A stretch of DNA of 34,647 nt from Candidatus Troglogloeales bacterium (lineage in GTDB: Bacteria > Nitrospirota > Nitrospiria > SBBL01 > SBBA01). The DNA is taken from assembly GCA_005239925.1 (NCBI GenBank), contig SBBA01000169.1, positions 1-34,647 on the forward strand. Reading direction: 5' to 3'. Both the position numbers and the translations under genes were made by a program. The notes beneath the pieces were generated by a model. It saw nothing but the letters and a program-made list of their open reading frames with translations. It had not been told where the DNA came from and did not search any database. Below are positions 26,038-34,647 of the stretch, in pieces (positions within the stretch are counted from its first letter, which is position 1; the number at the start of each line of letters is the position of its first letter).

Positions 26038-26514
26038 TTATTCATGTTTAGGGCTATGCTGAGGAGGCAAAACGACGACCGTCAACCAGTAATTGCTGAT
26101 TTGGCGAATGACCTCCATGAGTTTTTCGAAGTCCACGGGCTTGGTAATGTAGGAGCTACACCGCAGTTTGTACATCAGTAAGACATCTCGCTCTTCTGCG
26201 GAAGTGGTCAGGATGACCACGGGCAAATGCCTTAAGTCCTTGTCCATGGATATTTCAGCCAGGACCTCGCGACCGTCCATGACCGGCATATTCAAGTCCA
26301 GCAGAATGAGATCGGGGGTAGGCATCGTGGCAAACGGGCCTTCCTTGCGCAGGAAGGCCATACAGCGTTCGCCATTTTCTACGCTGTGCAGATTAACCAG
26401 CAGCTTGGCCTTCATGAAGCATCTGGTGGTTAGCACAACGTCGGCTTCGTTATCGTCCACCAGCAGGATTTCTGCCGGTCTGCTACCGTGTAGTGGGGTG
26501 ATCATGGCGGACAT
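26038..26514 (-). CDS. Stand-alone receiver-domain response regulator (Rcp1-like)
   Basis: ILLVDDNEADVVLTTRCF...DLILLDLNMPVMDGREVLAEI...PVVILTTSAEERDV...YITKPVDFEKLMEVI; no output domain. Confidence 0.92.
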   Translation of the reverse strand: MSAMITPLHGSRPAEILLVDDNEADVVLTTRCFMKAKLLVNLHSVENGERCMAFLRKEGPFATMPTPDLILLDLNMPVMDGREVLAEISMDKDLRHLPVVILTTSAEERDVLLMYKLRCSSYITKPVDFEKLMEVIRQISNYWLTVVVLPPQHSPKHE

Positions 26515-26555
26515 CCTTTACTCAGACAGGCGCAAAAAGGATTGTTATATCCTTC

Positions 26556-26608
26556 GTAGGGTCGGCCCCCTGTGGCCGCCCAGGGCAGGCACAGGGGCCT
26601 GCCCCTAC
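26556..26608. repeat. GTAGGG(T/C)GGCC palindromic repeat, copy 3
   Basis: GTAGGGTCGGCCCCCTGTGGCCGCCCAGGGCAGGCACAGGGGCCTGCCCCTAC. Confidence 0.8.
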
Positions 26609-26816
26609 GGTAAAGATAATTTAGACCAATGTGCCACTTGCCTTAGCTATAAGCATAACAAGGCGAACCCGAAAAATCAATCCAATCTAACGCGCTTAAG
26701 TTGGTTGATCTCCCTATGACGGTTTGATTTTTTATTTTTTTTCGTTTACAGTCCAAGCCAACGGCAAGGTCCTCGTGGATGGCGGTCTTTGCAACCCAGC
26801 CCCACCTAACCTCCCC

Positions 26817-26965
26817 TTGAAGGGGAGGGATAAAGAGGTGGGCCTGTTCTTTCTTCCCCCTTGAAGGGGAGGGATAAAGAGGCGGGCCTGTTCTTTCTTC
26901 CCCCTTGAAGGGGAGGGATGAAGAGACGGTCCTGTTCTTTCTCCCCCCTTCAAGGGGGGATTAAG
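26817..26965. repeat. 44-bp tandem repeat of palindrome-bearing unit, about 3.5 copies
   Basis: TTGAAGGGG anchors at 26817, 26861, 26905 and TTCAAGGGG at 26949, exact 44-bp spacing; unit TTGAAGGGGAGGGATAAAGAGGYGGGCCTGTTCTTTCTTCCCCC. Confidence 0.93.
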
Positions 26966-27036
26966 GGGGGATGGGTTTAAGGTGACCGACTCATAGAAAT
27001 ATCTCTAGGCGGGCGTTTACTTCCGCCCGTCGGCGG

Positions 27037-28416
27037 ATGAGGCGATTTGATTCTTTGATGGCGACCTATCAAGAAAAAATTCTGGTTGTTGATGACGACC
27101 CCGACATTCGCGATTTGCTCTGCGACCGGCTTCATTATTTGGGGTATCAGATCGACACGGCCTGCCGTGGGGATGAGGCGCTTAAGAAAATAGGCGAAAT
27201 CCGGCCTGCCATTCTCCTGCTTGATCTTCAGTTGCCGGACATGGACGGTATGGAGATTTTAAAACGGGTCAAGGATGATCCCGACCTCTCCGTTATTATG
27301 ATCACCGCGTTTGCCACCCTTGAAAAGGCCGTTGAAGCCGTTCGTGCCGGGGCCGTTGATTTTGTTCCCAAGCCGTTTTCCCCTGATCATCTGGAAGTGG
27401 TGATCAAAAAGGCGCTGGACGCGCAGGCGCTGCGACGCACCCACCTTGCCCTGCGGGAAGAAGTCCATCAGCCCTATCGTGACATTTTAGGAGAGAGCCA
27501 GAATCTCACCCAATTAAAAAAGATGGCGCAGCGTGTGGCGGCCACCGATTCGACTGTGCTTCTCTTGGGAGAGAACGGAACCGGCAAAGAGGTTTTTGCG
27601 CGATCGATTCATCGCTGGAGTCTTCGAGAAAGTCAACCCTTTGTGGTGGTCAACTGCGTGGCCCTGCGGGAAGAGTTGTTGGAAAGCGAGCTCTTTGGTC
27701 ATGAAAAAGGGGCCTTTACCGGCGCCTACCAGATGCGGCGTGGAAAGCTGGAAATTGCCAATGGCGGCACCGTATTCCTGGACGAAATCGGCGATATGAA
27801 ACCCGATCTTCAGGCCAAACTGTTGCGTTTCCTGCAGGAGCGGGAGTTTGAACGGATTGGGGGAAATCAGACGCTTTCCGTGAATGTCCGTATTATTGCT
27901 GCGACCAATTGTAACCTTCATCAGGCCATGCAGGCGAATCAATTCAGGGAAGACCTTTTTTTCCGTTTGAACGTGGTGACCCTGTCTTTACCGCCGCTTC
28001 GGGAGCGACAGGAAGATATTCCGTCCCTGGCCGCGTTTTTTCTGGCTCAGTCCTGCAGAGAGCAAAGGAGAGCGCCGATGACCCTCTCCAAGGAGGCGAT
28101 GACGCACCTGACACAATATCATTGGCCGGGTAACATTCGGGAATTAAAGAACCTGATTGAACGGGCCGTTGTGCTTGTCACCGGAGGCGAGATTGTCCCG
28201 GATGACCTGCCCCTTTTATCGGCGCCCCGTGATCATCAGAAGGCAGAGGCGGAAGAAGCGATACAGCCTTATCATACCGCGATCTTAGCCTATCAAAAGA
28301 GGTTGATTGCCCAGGCATTGTCAAAAAGTGAAGGGAGCCAGGCCAAGGCGGCGTCCATGCTGGGTCTTCAACGCACCTACTTGGCCAGGCTGATAAAACA
28401 GTTGGGGATTGTGTGA
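27037..28416 (+). CDS. NtrC-family sigma-54-dependent response regulator (REC-AAA+-Fis HTH)
   Basis: ILVVDDDPDIRDLL; GENGTGKEVFARSIH; ELFGHEKGAFTGAYQ (GAFTGA motif); Fis-type HTH SQAKAASMLGLQRTYLARLIKQL. Start could be 27058. Confidence 0.95.
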   Translation: MRRFDSLMATYQEKILVVDDDPDIRDLLCDRLHYLGYQIDTACRGDEALKKIGEIRPAILLLDLQLPDMDGMEILKRVKDDPDLSVIMITAFATLEKAVEAVRAGAVDFVPKPFSPDHLEVVIKKALDAQALRRTHLALREEVHQPYRDILGESQNLTQLKKMAQRVAATDSTVLLLGENGTGKEVFARSIHRWSLRESQPFVVVNCVALREELLESELFGHEKGAFTGAYQMRRGKLEIANGGTVFLDEIGDMKPDLQAKLLRFLQEREFERIGGNQTLSVNVRIIAATNCNLHQAMQANQFREDLFFRLNVVTLSLPPLRERQEDIPSLAAFFLAQSCREQRRAPMTLSKEAMTHLTQYHWPGNIRELKNLIERAVVLVTGGEIVPDDLPLLSAPRDHQKAEAEEAIQPYHTAILAYQKRLIAQALSKSEGSQAKAASMLGLQRTYLARLIKQLGIV

Positions 28417-28451
28417 TATTAAGGGTCTTGTAATTAAAACAACACGATGCC

Positions 28452-28499
28452 GTCATTCCGCAGTCGGCGTCCCGACCGGCAATGTTTAAGCCGGAATCC
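28452..28499. repeat. GTCATTCCGGC-family repeat, copy 3, interrupted by 18-bp insertion
   Basis: GTCATTCCG | CAGTCGGCGTCCCGACCG | GCAATGTTTAAGCCGGAATCC; without the 18 bp it is the exact reverse complement of GGATTCCGGCTTAAACATTGCCGGAATGAC at 1911-1940. Confidence 0.93.
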
Positions 28500-28521
28500 G
28501 ACTTTTAAAGATACCTCCATA

Positions 28522-31500
28522 ATGAGACGGTTAATAAGAATATGTGAGTTGTTCATTGTTTGTCTTCTCCTCCTTCCTATCAAGGTTTGGGCCGCTTCCT
28601 CCTGTTCCGAGGAGGTGGCCTCGTTGGTCTCGGTAGAGGGTAGGGTAGAGGCGCTTCCAAACGGGGAGACGGCCTGGCAGCCTGCCAAGCCGGGTGATCG
28701 CTATTGCCCGGAAGACCAGGTGCAAACCTTTGCGAACAGCCGCGGCACGCTCCTTCTTAAAAACAAGATGATCCTTCGCCTGGATCAGAAAACCACGGTG
28801 CGCTTTTCCAGTGCCAGTAAGCCCTCCTTGTTGGAAATGATTATGGGGCGCGGGTTTTTCTTTGATCGGTTTCCCAAGTCGCTGAGTATTGAGACCCCCT
28901 TTGTGAATGCCAATGTTGATGGCACGGAGTTTGTCGTGGAGGTGGATACAGAGAGCCAGATGACGACCATTACCGTTCTGGAAGGTCAGGTGACCGCAAC
29001 GAACGATGCCGGCAGCGTGATTGTGTCAAAAGATGCCGTGGCGGTCACGAAGGCCGGGGGTGCTCCTATGCTTCTCCCGTTGGTAAAGCCCAAAGATGCC
29101 GTGGCCTGGGCACTTTATTATCCGCCGGTTTTGAGTGCGCGGGAACTTCAGGTGGATATTCAAAATAAGTCTGAAGACTCTTGGCAGATGCGAATGAAAC
29201 GATCAATCTTCTATAGCCAGTCCGGTCATTTGGAAAAGGCCTTTTCTGAACTCGAAGGGCTCGATAGGGTAAACGATCCTCGTTTTTATGCCTATCGCGC
29301 CTCGCTTTTGGTTTCCGTGGGTCGTGTGCAAGAAGCAAGTGCCGACATTGACAGGGCATTGAAATTATCGCCAAAGAATAGCCTTGCCCTCTCGCTTCAA
29401 TCCATCATTGCCGTGGTACAGGATAAAAAAGAGGAAGCGCTTCGATTGGCGTACAATGCCATCCTGTCCGCGCCCAATCTAGCGAGTCCCCGAATTGCCC
29501 TCTCTTATGCCCATCAGGCCAACTTTAATTTACCGGAGGCATTAGAAGCCCTTGAAGCGGCCACCCGGCTTGATCCTGAAAGCGCCCTGGCGTGGGCCAG
29601 ATTGGCCGAGATTTCGATGTCTGTGGGTGATTTGGATAGCGCGCTTTCTGCGGCGAAGCAAGCCGTGGCCATTAATCCCAATGAATCACGGGGTGAGACC
29701 ATTTTGGGATTTGCCTATCTGACCCAAATCAGGATTGACGAGGCGAAGCAGGCCTTTCTAAAGGCGATCCAACTGGGCCAGTCTGATCCCCTTCCGAGGA
29801 TGGGGCTGGGACTGGCGATGATCCGGCAGGGGGATTTGGAAGGCGGGCGTGAGCAGATGGAGATTGCCATAGGTCTTGATCCGCATAACCCCCTGATCCG
29901 AAGCTATCTGGGTAAGGCCTACTATGAAGAAGGGCGGAATGAGAAGGCATCCAATCAACTTGAAATGGCGAAACAGTTGGATCCGAACGATCCGACCCCA
30001 TTTCTTTATGACGCCATTCGAAAGCAAACCGAGAATCGGCCCATTGAGGCGTTGCGTGACCTGCAAACATCCATTCAATTAAATGACAACCGGGCGGTTT
30101 ATCGTTCCCGTTTATTATTGGACGAGGACCTGGCGGCGCGGAGTGTAGGTCTCGCCCGCGTTTACAACGATCTGGGCTTTGCGCAACTGGCTTTAAGTGA
30201 GGGCTGGAAGTCGTTGAATAGTGATCCGACGAACTATTCCGCGCATCGTTTTCTGGCCGACTCTTATGCCGCCTTGCCGCGTCACGAAATTGCAAGGGCC
30301 AGCGCGTTGCTTCAGTCGCAATTGTTACAGCCGCTTAATTTAACCCCGATCCAATCCGAGTTAGCGGAAACCAGTTTAGGCATATTGGAAGGCGCAGGCC
30401 CCTCTGCGTCTGCGTTCAATGAGTTCACGCCGCTGTTTGTCCGGGACCGAACGGCGTTTCAGACCAACATGATTGGCGGGAGTAATCACACCTGGGGGGA
30501 TAGTCTTGTTGCCGCAGGTTTGCATGATCGCGTCTCTTACAGCCTGGGCCAGTTCCATTACAAGACCGACGGGTTCCGGCCTAATAATGACCTTACCCAG
30601 GATATTTATAATATTTTTGGTCAGGTGGCCTTATCGACGCGATCTAATTTGCAGATCGAATTAAGGCACAAGAAGAGAATTTTGGGCGATCTCCGGCTAC
30701 GTTCTGACCCTCAGCGTTTTCTCCCTCACTTAAGGGAAAGACACAACGAAGATACGGCAAGGTTTGGCTACCATTTTTCGCCCTCTGCTCATTCGGATTG
30801 GGTTGCCTCAGTGATTTACCGTCAGGCTACTCATATCAGCGCGGATAAAGAAACTATACCTGGAGAGGGAGCCCAAGTGCCCTTTATACGGATATATGAC
30901 CAAACGCGTGAGTCAGAGAGTTATAATGCGGACATTCAGTACCATGTAAGGGAAACAAGACAGGATTATGTCATAGGAGGGGGGTATTACGAGAATGCGT
31001 TCACAACGAATGGACTTGAACACGTTGTTTCCGATCCCGACAGTACACCCACCCCAATAAGAGAAAAAACAGGTAAAACGCACGGGAACCTCCACGCCTA
31101 TTCCACATGGGGTCTGAATACAGATTTAATGCTGACGCTTGGCGCAAGTGTGGATTCTTACCACTCAGACATATTTGATAAAGACCAGTTTAACCCTAAA
31201 TTAGGTATAACCTGGAATATATCCCAAGCAGCAACCCTTCGTTTAGCTGGCATGAGAACTTTTAAACGAAGCCTAGCCTCCAACCAAACTCTGGAGCCAA
31301 TTCAAGTAGCCGGTTTTAACCAGTTCTTTGATGATCCATCTGGAACGGATGCCAAACGGTATGGCCTGGGTGTAGACGTTAAGGCGGGCCCTAATCTCTT
31401 CAGTGGCATGGAATTATCACCACGGGAGATGACTGTCCCTTTCCAGATCGTTGGAGAGACTCGTTTAGAGGAACAAAAGGAACAACGCCATAGGGCCTAT

Positions 31501-31929
31501 CTTTATTGGACTCCACTGACGACGCTTGTATTGGGGGCCGAATATCAGTTTGAACGATTTGATCGAGATGAATCAATGACCGGAAATGGTCAACCTAGTC
31601 AACTGAAGACACAACTTATTCCACTCACCGTTGGTTATTTTCTACCCATGGGATTATTTGTAAAGATTGATGCGGGATATAATCAACTAGTGGCTGCAGA
31701 AGGCCATGATAAAAGTGTGATACGAAGTGAAGATCGTTTCTGGCTGGTGGATACCCAGTTGGGATATCGGCTTCCAAAACGAAGGGGGGTGGTAAATGTT
31801 TTGGTTAAGAATCTTTTGAATGAGACATTCAGATTTTATGGTGCCGATTTTCAAACAGGCATAGCGAGAACACCGACAATCCAACCAGAGCGAAGCATTT
31901 TTATAAGGCTGACGCTTTCGTTTAACTGA
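28522..31929 (+). CDS. FecR-domain / TPR / C-terminal beta-barrel outer-membrane protein
   Basis: Signal peptide MRRLIRICELFIVCLLLLPIKVWA; FecR-like LSIETPFVNANVDGTEFVVEV...VLEGQVTATN; multiple TPRs; barrel ending SIFIRLTLSFN. 28522 preferred because the 28447 start lies in a repeat. Confidence 0.88.
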   Translation: MRRLIRICELFIVCLLLLPIKVWAASSCSEEVASLVSVEGRVEALPNGETAWQPAKPGDRYCPEDQVQTFANSRGTLLLKNKMILRLDQKTTVRFSSASKPSLLEMIMGRGFFFDRFPKSLSIETPFVNANVDGTEFVVEVDTESQMTTITVLEGQVTATNDAGSVIVSKDAVAVTKAGGAPMLLPLVKPKDAVAWALYYPPVLSARELQVDIQNKSEDSWQMRMKRSIFYSQSGHLEKAFSELEGLDRVNDPRFYAYRASLLVSVGRVQEASADIDRALKLSPKNSLALSLQSIIAVVQDKKEEALRLAYNAILSAPNLASPRIALSYAHQANFNLPEALEALEAATRLDPESALAWARLAEISMSVGDLDSALSAAKQAVAINPNESRGETILGFAYLTQIRIDEAKQAFLKAIQLGQSDPLPRMGLGLAMIRQGDLEGGREQMEIAIGLDPHNPLIRSYLGKAYYEEGRNEKASNQLEMAKQLDPNDPTPFLYDAIRKQTENRPIEALRDLQTSIQLNDNRAVYRSRLLLDEDLAARSVGLARVYNDLGFAQLALSEGWKSLNSDPTNYSAHRFLADSYAALPRHEIARASALLQSQLLQPLNLTPIQSELAETSLGILEGAGPSASAFNEFTPLFVRDRTAFQTNMIGGSNHTWGDSLVAAGLHDRVSYSLGQFHYKTDGFRPNNDLTQDIYNIFGQVALSTRSNLQIELRHKKRILGDLRLRSDPQRFLPHLRERHNEDTARFGYHFSPSAHSDWVASVIYRQATHISADKETIPGEGAQVPFIRIYDQTRESESYNADIQYHVRETRQDYVIGGGYYENAFTTNGLEHVVSDPDSTPTPIREKTGKTHGNLHAYSTWGLNTDLMLTLGASVDSYHSDIFDKDQFNPKLGITWNISQAATLRLAGMRTFKRSLASNQTLEPIQVAGFNQFFDDPSGTDAKRYGLGVDVKAGPNLFSGMELSPREMTVPFQIVGETRLEEQKEQRHRAYLYWTPLTTLVLGAEYQFERFDRDESMTGNGQPSQLKTQLIPLTVGYFLPMGLFVKIDAGYNQLVAAEGHDKSVIRSEDRFWLVDTQLGYRLPKRRGVVNVLVKNLLNETFRFYGADFQTGIARTPTIQPERSIFIRLTLSFN

Positions 31930-32003
31930 AATAACAAGGATGTAACAAGGAAGGGGCAGGACATACCCTGTCTTTAATAATAATCAATTGAAAGGGGGAT
32001 CCA

Positions 32004-32786
32004 ATGAAGGAAATAACAAGGGTATTCATTATCATCGGGATGGTAATATGTTCGGCTTGTACTTCCCAAACTGTGAATATTGAACATGATGAAAATAGGA
32101 TAACGCTCAAGTATCAAGAGAACGGGCATGTCGCCTTAGACGCAGATGAGGCCATTGTAAAATGTAAGACATCACCACTGGATGATATTGATTTAAAAGA
32201 CTTGCGTGGTGTTTTAGGGGATTGTGAAGGGTTGCTGAAAGGGCAGCAAGAAATTTCAAGGCAAGCTCATATTATTATACGTAGCCTCGGCTCGCATTGT
32301 ACTACAACCATTGATCCAGTGTCAGGAAATGTTAGTCAACAATGTCACTGTAATGGTAAAAAGGCGACACTCATTGGAACCCAGGGTGACGATAATCTTG
32401 TTGGTACATCAACAAAAGCTAATGTGATTGTTGGTGGCGGAGGGAATGACACAATACATGGGGGGGGAAAGGATGATACCATATGTGGAGGAAGTGGAAA
32501 TGATAAATTATATGGGGAGGGTGGAAAGGATAACTTGTTTGGATGGATTGGAGATGATGAATTATATGGCGGGGACGGAAATGATAAATTGCATGGAGAG
32601 GATGGACTCGATAAATTGTTTGGGGGGGGCGGAAATGATGAATTGTATGGATGGCTTGGAGATGATGAGTTGTATGGGGAGAATGGAAAGGATAAATTGG
32701 ATGGAGGAGACGGTGGTGATGACTGTGATGGAGGGCCTCAGAAAGATACAGGAATAGGATGTGAGAACCTGACTTCGATTCCATAG
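32004..32786 (+). CDS. Lipoprotein with RTX (hemolysin-type calcium-binding) repeats
   Basis: MKEITRVFIIIGMVICSAC lipobox; tandem GGxGNDxLYG nonapeptides (GGGGNDTIHGGGKDDTICGGSGNDKLYGEGGKDNLFG...). Confidence 0.9.
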   Translation: MKEITRVFIIIGMVICSACTSQTVNIEHDENRITLKYQENGHVALDADEAIVKCKTSPLDDIDLKDLRGVLGDCEGLLKGQQEISRQAHIIIRSLGSHCTTTIDPVSGNVSQQCHCNGKKATLIGTQGDDNLVGTSTKANVIVGGGGNDTIHGGGKDDTICGGSGNDKLYGEGGKDNLFGWIGDDELYGGDGNDKLHGEDGLDKLFGGGGNDELYGWLGDDELYGENGKDKLDGGDGGDDCDGGPQKDTGIGCENLTSIP

Positions 32787-32796
32787 CGGGCACCTA

Positions 32797-32828
32797 TGTT
32801 GTGGCGCACAGTTGTGTGCGTCACAACA
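32797..32828. terminator. Long hairpin after RTX gene (possible terminator or repeat)
   Basis: TGTTGTGGCGCACA...TGTGTGCGTCACAACA: ~14-bp stem with one mismatch, 11 nt after the stop; no strong T-tract. Confidence 0.55.
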
Positions 32829-32860
32829 CAATTTAAAAAGAGTATAGATAAGTCTCTTTA

Positions 32861-34537
32861 ATGGGGAAGGCAATGTTAAACGATTTTAAGCCATTTAATA
32901 AGATTGCAGGTCTTATTGTTTTTGTGCTGACCATTAGTGGGTGCAGTAAGGGGGGAGTCATAAGTGACCCATTGAGTGCCCCCGTCCTGACGACAACGAC
33001 AGGGCCGTTCACCCTTACGGTTATGGTGCAAAGGAGTGGTGTTGGCTCTGGTATGATTACATCGACCCCTACTGGAATCGATTGTAGGGCAACTTGTACC
33101 GCCTCTTTTACAGATGGCATGTTGGTTACATTAACGGCAACGCCAGATGCAGGATCGGTCTTCACCGGCTGGGCGGGTGGTGGCTGCTCTGGTGTCGGTG
33201 TTTGTAAGGTGATAATGAATGCAGACCAATCTGTCGGTGCGACCTTCAAACCTGTTGATGCCGCAAAACAATGGGGTACACCCGTTCTTATTGAAACAGA
33301 CAATCTAGGAAACGCTGAAGTCCCCCAGATTGCGGTTGATTCATCGGGGAATGCCATCGCTGTGTGGCGACAGTCTAATGGTGCATGGTATGACATCTGG
33401 GCAAACCGGTTTGATGGAGTTGCCCTCAAATGGGGAGTGGCAACACTTATTGAAATGGAGAATCTAGGACATGCCTACAGCCCCCACGTTGCTGCTGGCC
33501 CCTCTGGAAATGTCATTGCCGTGTGGTCACAGGATGATGATCAACAGAGCAATATTTGGGCGAACCGGTTTGATGGTGCCACCCTCAAATGGGAAGGAGC
33601 AACACGTATTGAAACGGAAAATCTGGGAGATGCCGACGGCCCCCATGTTGCCGTTGATCCATCGGGCAATATCATTGTGGTGTGGTACCAGTTTGATGGT
33701 ACACAGGACAATATCCATGCGAACCGGTTTGATGGCGTCAATCTCAAGTGGGGGGAGGCAACGCTCATTGAAACGGACAATCTAGGAAATGCCTACAACC
33801 CAGAAGTTGTCATTGATCCATTGGGTAATGCCATTGTGGTGTGGTACCAATCTGATGGCACACGGGACAATATCCATGCGAATCGGTTTGATAGTGGGAC
33901 ACTTAAATGGGGGACCCCAACGCTTGTTGAAATAGACAATCTAGGCAGTGCCGAAAGACCCCATATTGCCGTTGATCCCTCTGGGAATGCTATTGCCGTG
34001 TGGCGACAGTCTAATGGTACAAGGTACAGTATTTTGGCGAACCGGTTTGATGGGATCACCCTTAAATGGGGAGTAGCGACACTGATTGAAACGAACGATC
34101 TAGGACATGCCCACAGCCCCCAGGTTGCCGTTGATAAATCGGGCAATGCCGTTGTGGTGTGGAATCAGTCTGATGGCAACCGGCAGAAGAACAACATCTG
34201 GGCGAACCGGTTTGATGGTGTCAGCCTTAAATGGGGAGTGGCAACGCTTATTGAAACGGACAATGTAGGACATGCTTATAGTCCCCATGTTGTCGTTGAT
34301 CCATCGGGCAATGCTATGGTGGTGTGGTACCAGTCTGATGGCACATGGTACAACACTTTGGCCAACCTGTTGGATGGTGTCAACCTCAAATGGGGTGTGC
34401 CAACGCTTATTGAAATGGACAATTTAGGAGATGCTGCAAGACCCCGGGTTGGCGTTGATCCCTCTGGGAATGTCATTGCCGTGTGGTCACAGTCTGATGG
34501 CAAACGGAGCAACATCTGGGCCAATCGGTTTGAATAG
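32861..34537 (+). CDS. Lipoprotein with InlB-B-like domain and eight ~53-aa repeats (possible beta-propeller)
   Basis: Lipobox VLTISGC; LTVMVQRSGVGSGMITSTPTGIDCRATCTASFTDGMLVTLTATPDAGSVFTGWAGGGC; eight repeats WG..TLIETDNLG.A..P.VAVDPSGNAIVVWYQSDG....IWANRFDGV.LK. Start could be 32873. Confidence 0.88.
   Translation: MGKAMLNDFKPFNKIAGLIVFVLTISGCSKGGVISDPLSAPVLTTTTGPFTLTVMVQRSGVGSGMITSTPTGIDCRATCTASFTDGMLVTLTATPDAGSVFTGWAGGGCSGVGVCKVIMNADQSVGATFKPVDAAKQWGTPVLIETDNLGNAEVPQIAVDSSGNAIAVWRQSNGAWYDIWANRFDGVALKWGVATLIEMENLGHAYSPHVAAGPSGNVIAVWSQDDDQQSNIWANRFDGATLKWEGATRIETENLGDADGPHVAVDPSGNIIVVWYQFDGTQDNIHANRFDGVNLKWGEATLIETDNLGNAYNPEVVIDPLGNAIVVWYQSDGTRDNIHANRFDSGTLKWGTPTLVEIDNLGSAERPHIAVDPSGNAIAVWRQSNGTRYSILANRFDGITLKWGVATLIETNDLGHAHSPQVAVDKSGNAVVVWNQSDGNRQKNNIWANRFDGVSLKWGVATLIETDNVGHAYSPHVVVDPSGNAMVVWYQSDGTWYNTLANLLDGVNLKWGVPTLIEMDNLGDAARPRVGVDPSGNVIAVWSQSDGKRSNIWANRFE
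33272..34534 (+). repeat. 159-bp coding tandem repeat, 8 units
   Basis: Protein repeat of 53 aa beginning at W; unit 6 is 55 aa; last unit 48 aa. Confidence 0.95.
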
Positions 34538-34579
34538 TCTGTTTTTAGGGGTTTCCTAAAGAATGAAAGGGTGGAGAAT

Positions 34580-34647
34580 ATGAAATCCAGTGACATATTA
34601 CATGAAATAGACCAATTAGGTTTGTCGGAAAGAATCATTTTAGTTGA
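34580..34647 (+). CDS. 5' end of putative addiction-module antitoxin, truncated by window
   Basis: MKSSDILHEIDQLGLSERIILV resembles the N-terminus of the Unstab_antitox/addiction module protein family. Confidence 0.6.
   Translation, partial: MKSSDILHEIDQLGLSERIILV

Noticed and set aside
26610-26640. Reverse-strand TGGCAC upstream of the receiver gene
   Set aside because: No GC at the -12 position at required spacing.
26732-26953. Minus-strand 73-aa ORF with repeats MKGGERTGPSLHPSPSRGKKEQ
   Set aside because: Translation of the 44-bp intergenic tandem repeat; no homology pattern.
26817-26965. Possible CRISPR array
   Set aside because: Units are contiguous 44-bp tandem repeats with no unique spacers and no cas genes.
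32419-32793. His-rich minus-strand ORF and the +1 ORF (32428-32757) across the RTX gene
   Set aside because: Period-27 RTX repeats keep alternate frames open; no start signals and lipoprotein frame is clearly coding.

Overview
The window is a Gram-negative flagellar/motility locus, almost entirely on the + strand: flgK-flgL-csrA-fliW-fliC-flaG-fliD-fliS-(fliT-like)-fliL-fliM-fliN-fliO-fliP-fliQ-fliR-flhB-flhA-flhF-flhG-fliA-motA-motB. It is followed by gpsA, a Na/Pi-cotransporter-like gene, a lone minus-strand receiver protein, an NtrC-type sigma-54 activator, a FecR-TPR-beta-barrel outer-membrane protein, an RTX-repeat lipoprotein, a lipoprotein with eight 53-aa repeats, and the first codons of an apparent addiction-module antitoxin cut by the window edge. 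The genes themselves are mostly conventional. The most unusual content is dispersed repetitive DNA: at least five families of palindromic repeats lie between the genes, and several of them supply the stop codon of the upstream gene. An 18-bp hairpin unit (CCGCAGTCGGCGTCCCGA) appears as a clean insertion in one intergenic repeat, as a diverged, base-pair-compensated 18-bp insertion in a second, unrelated repeat, and as in-frame tandem arrays in the flhF linker. That linker also carries other palindromic repeat types, as if it collects them. Regulatory signals include a sigma-28-like promoter whose -35 overlaps the fliW stop, a CsrA-site-like hairpin in the fliC leader, and a sigma-54-like promoter before fliL. 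All calls are by reading; no database search was run.
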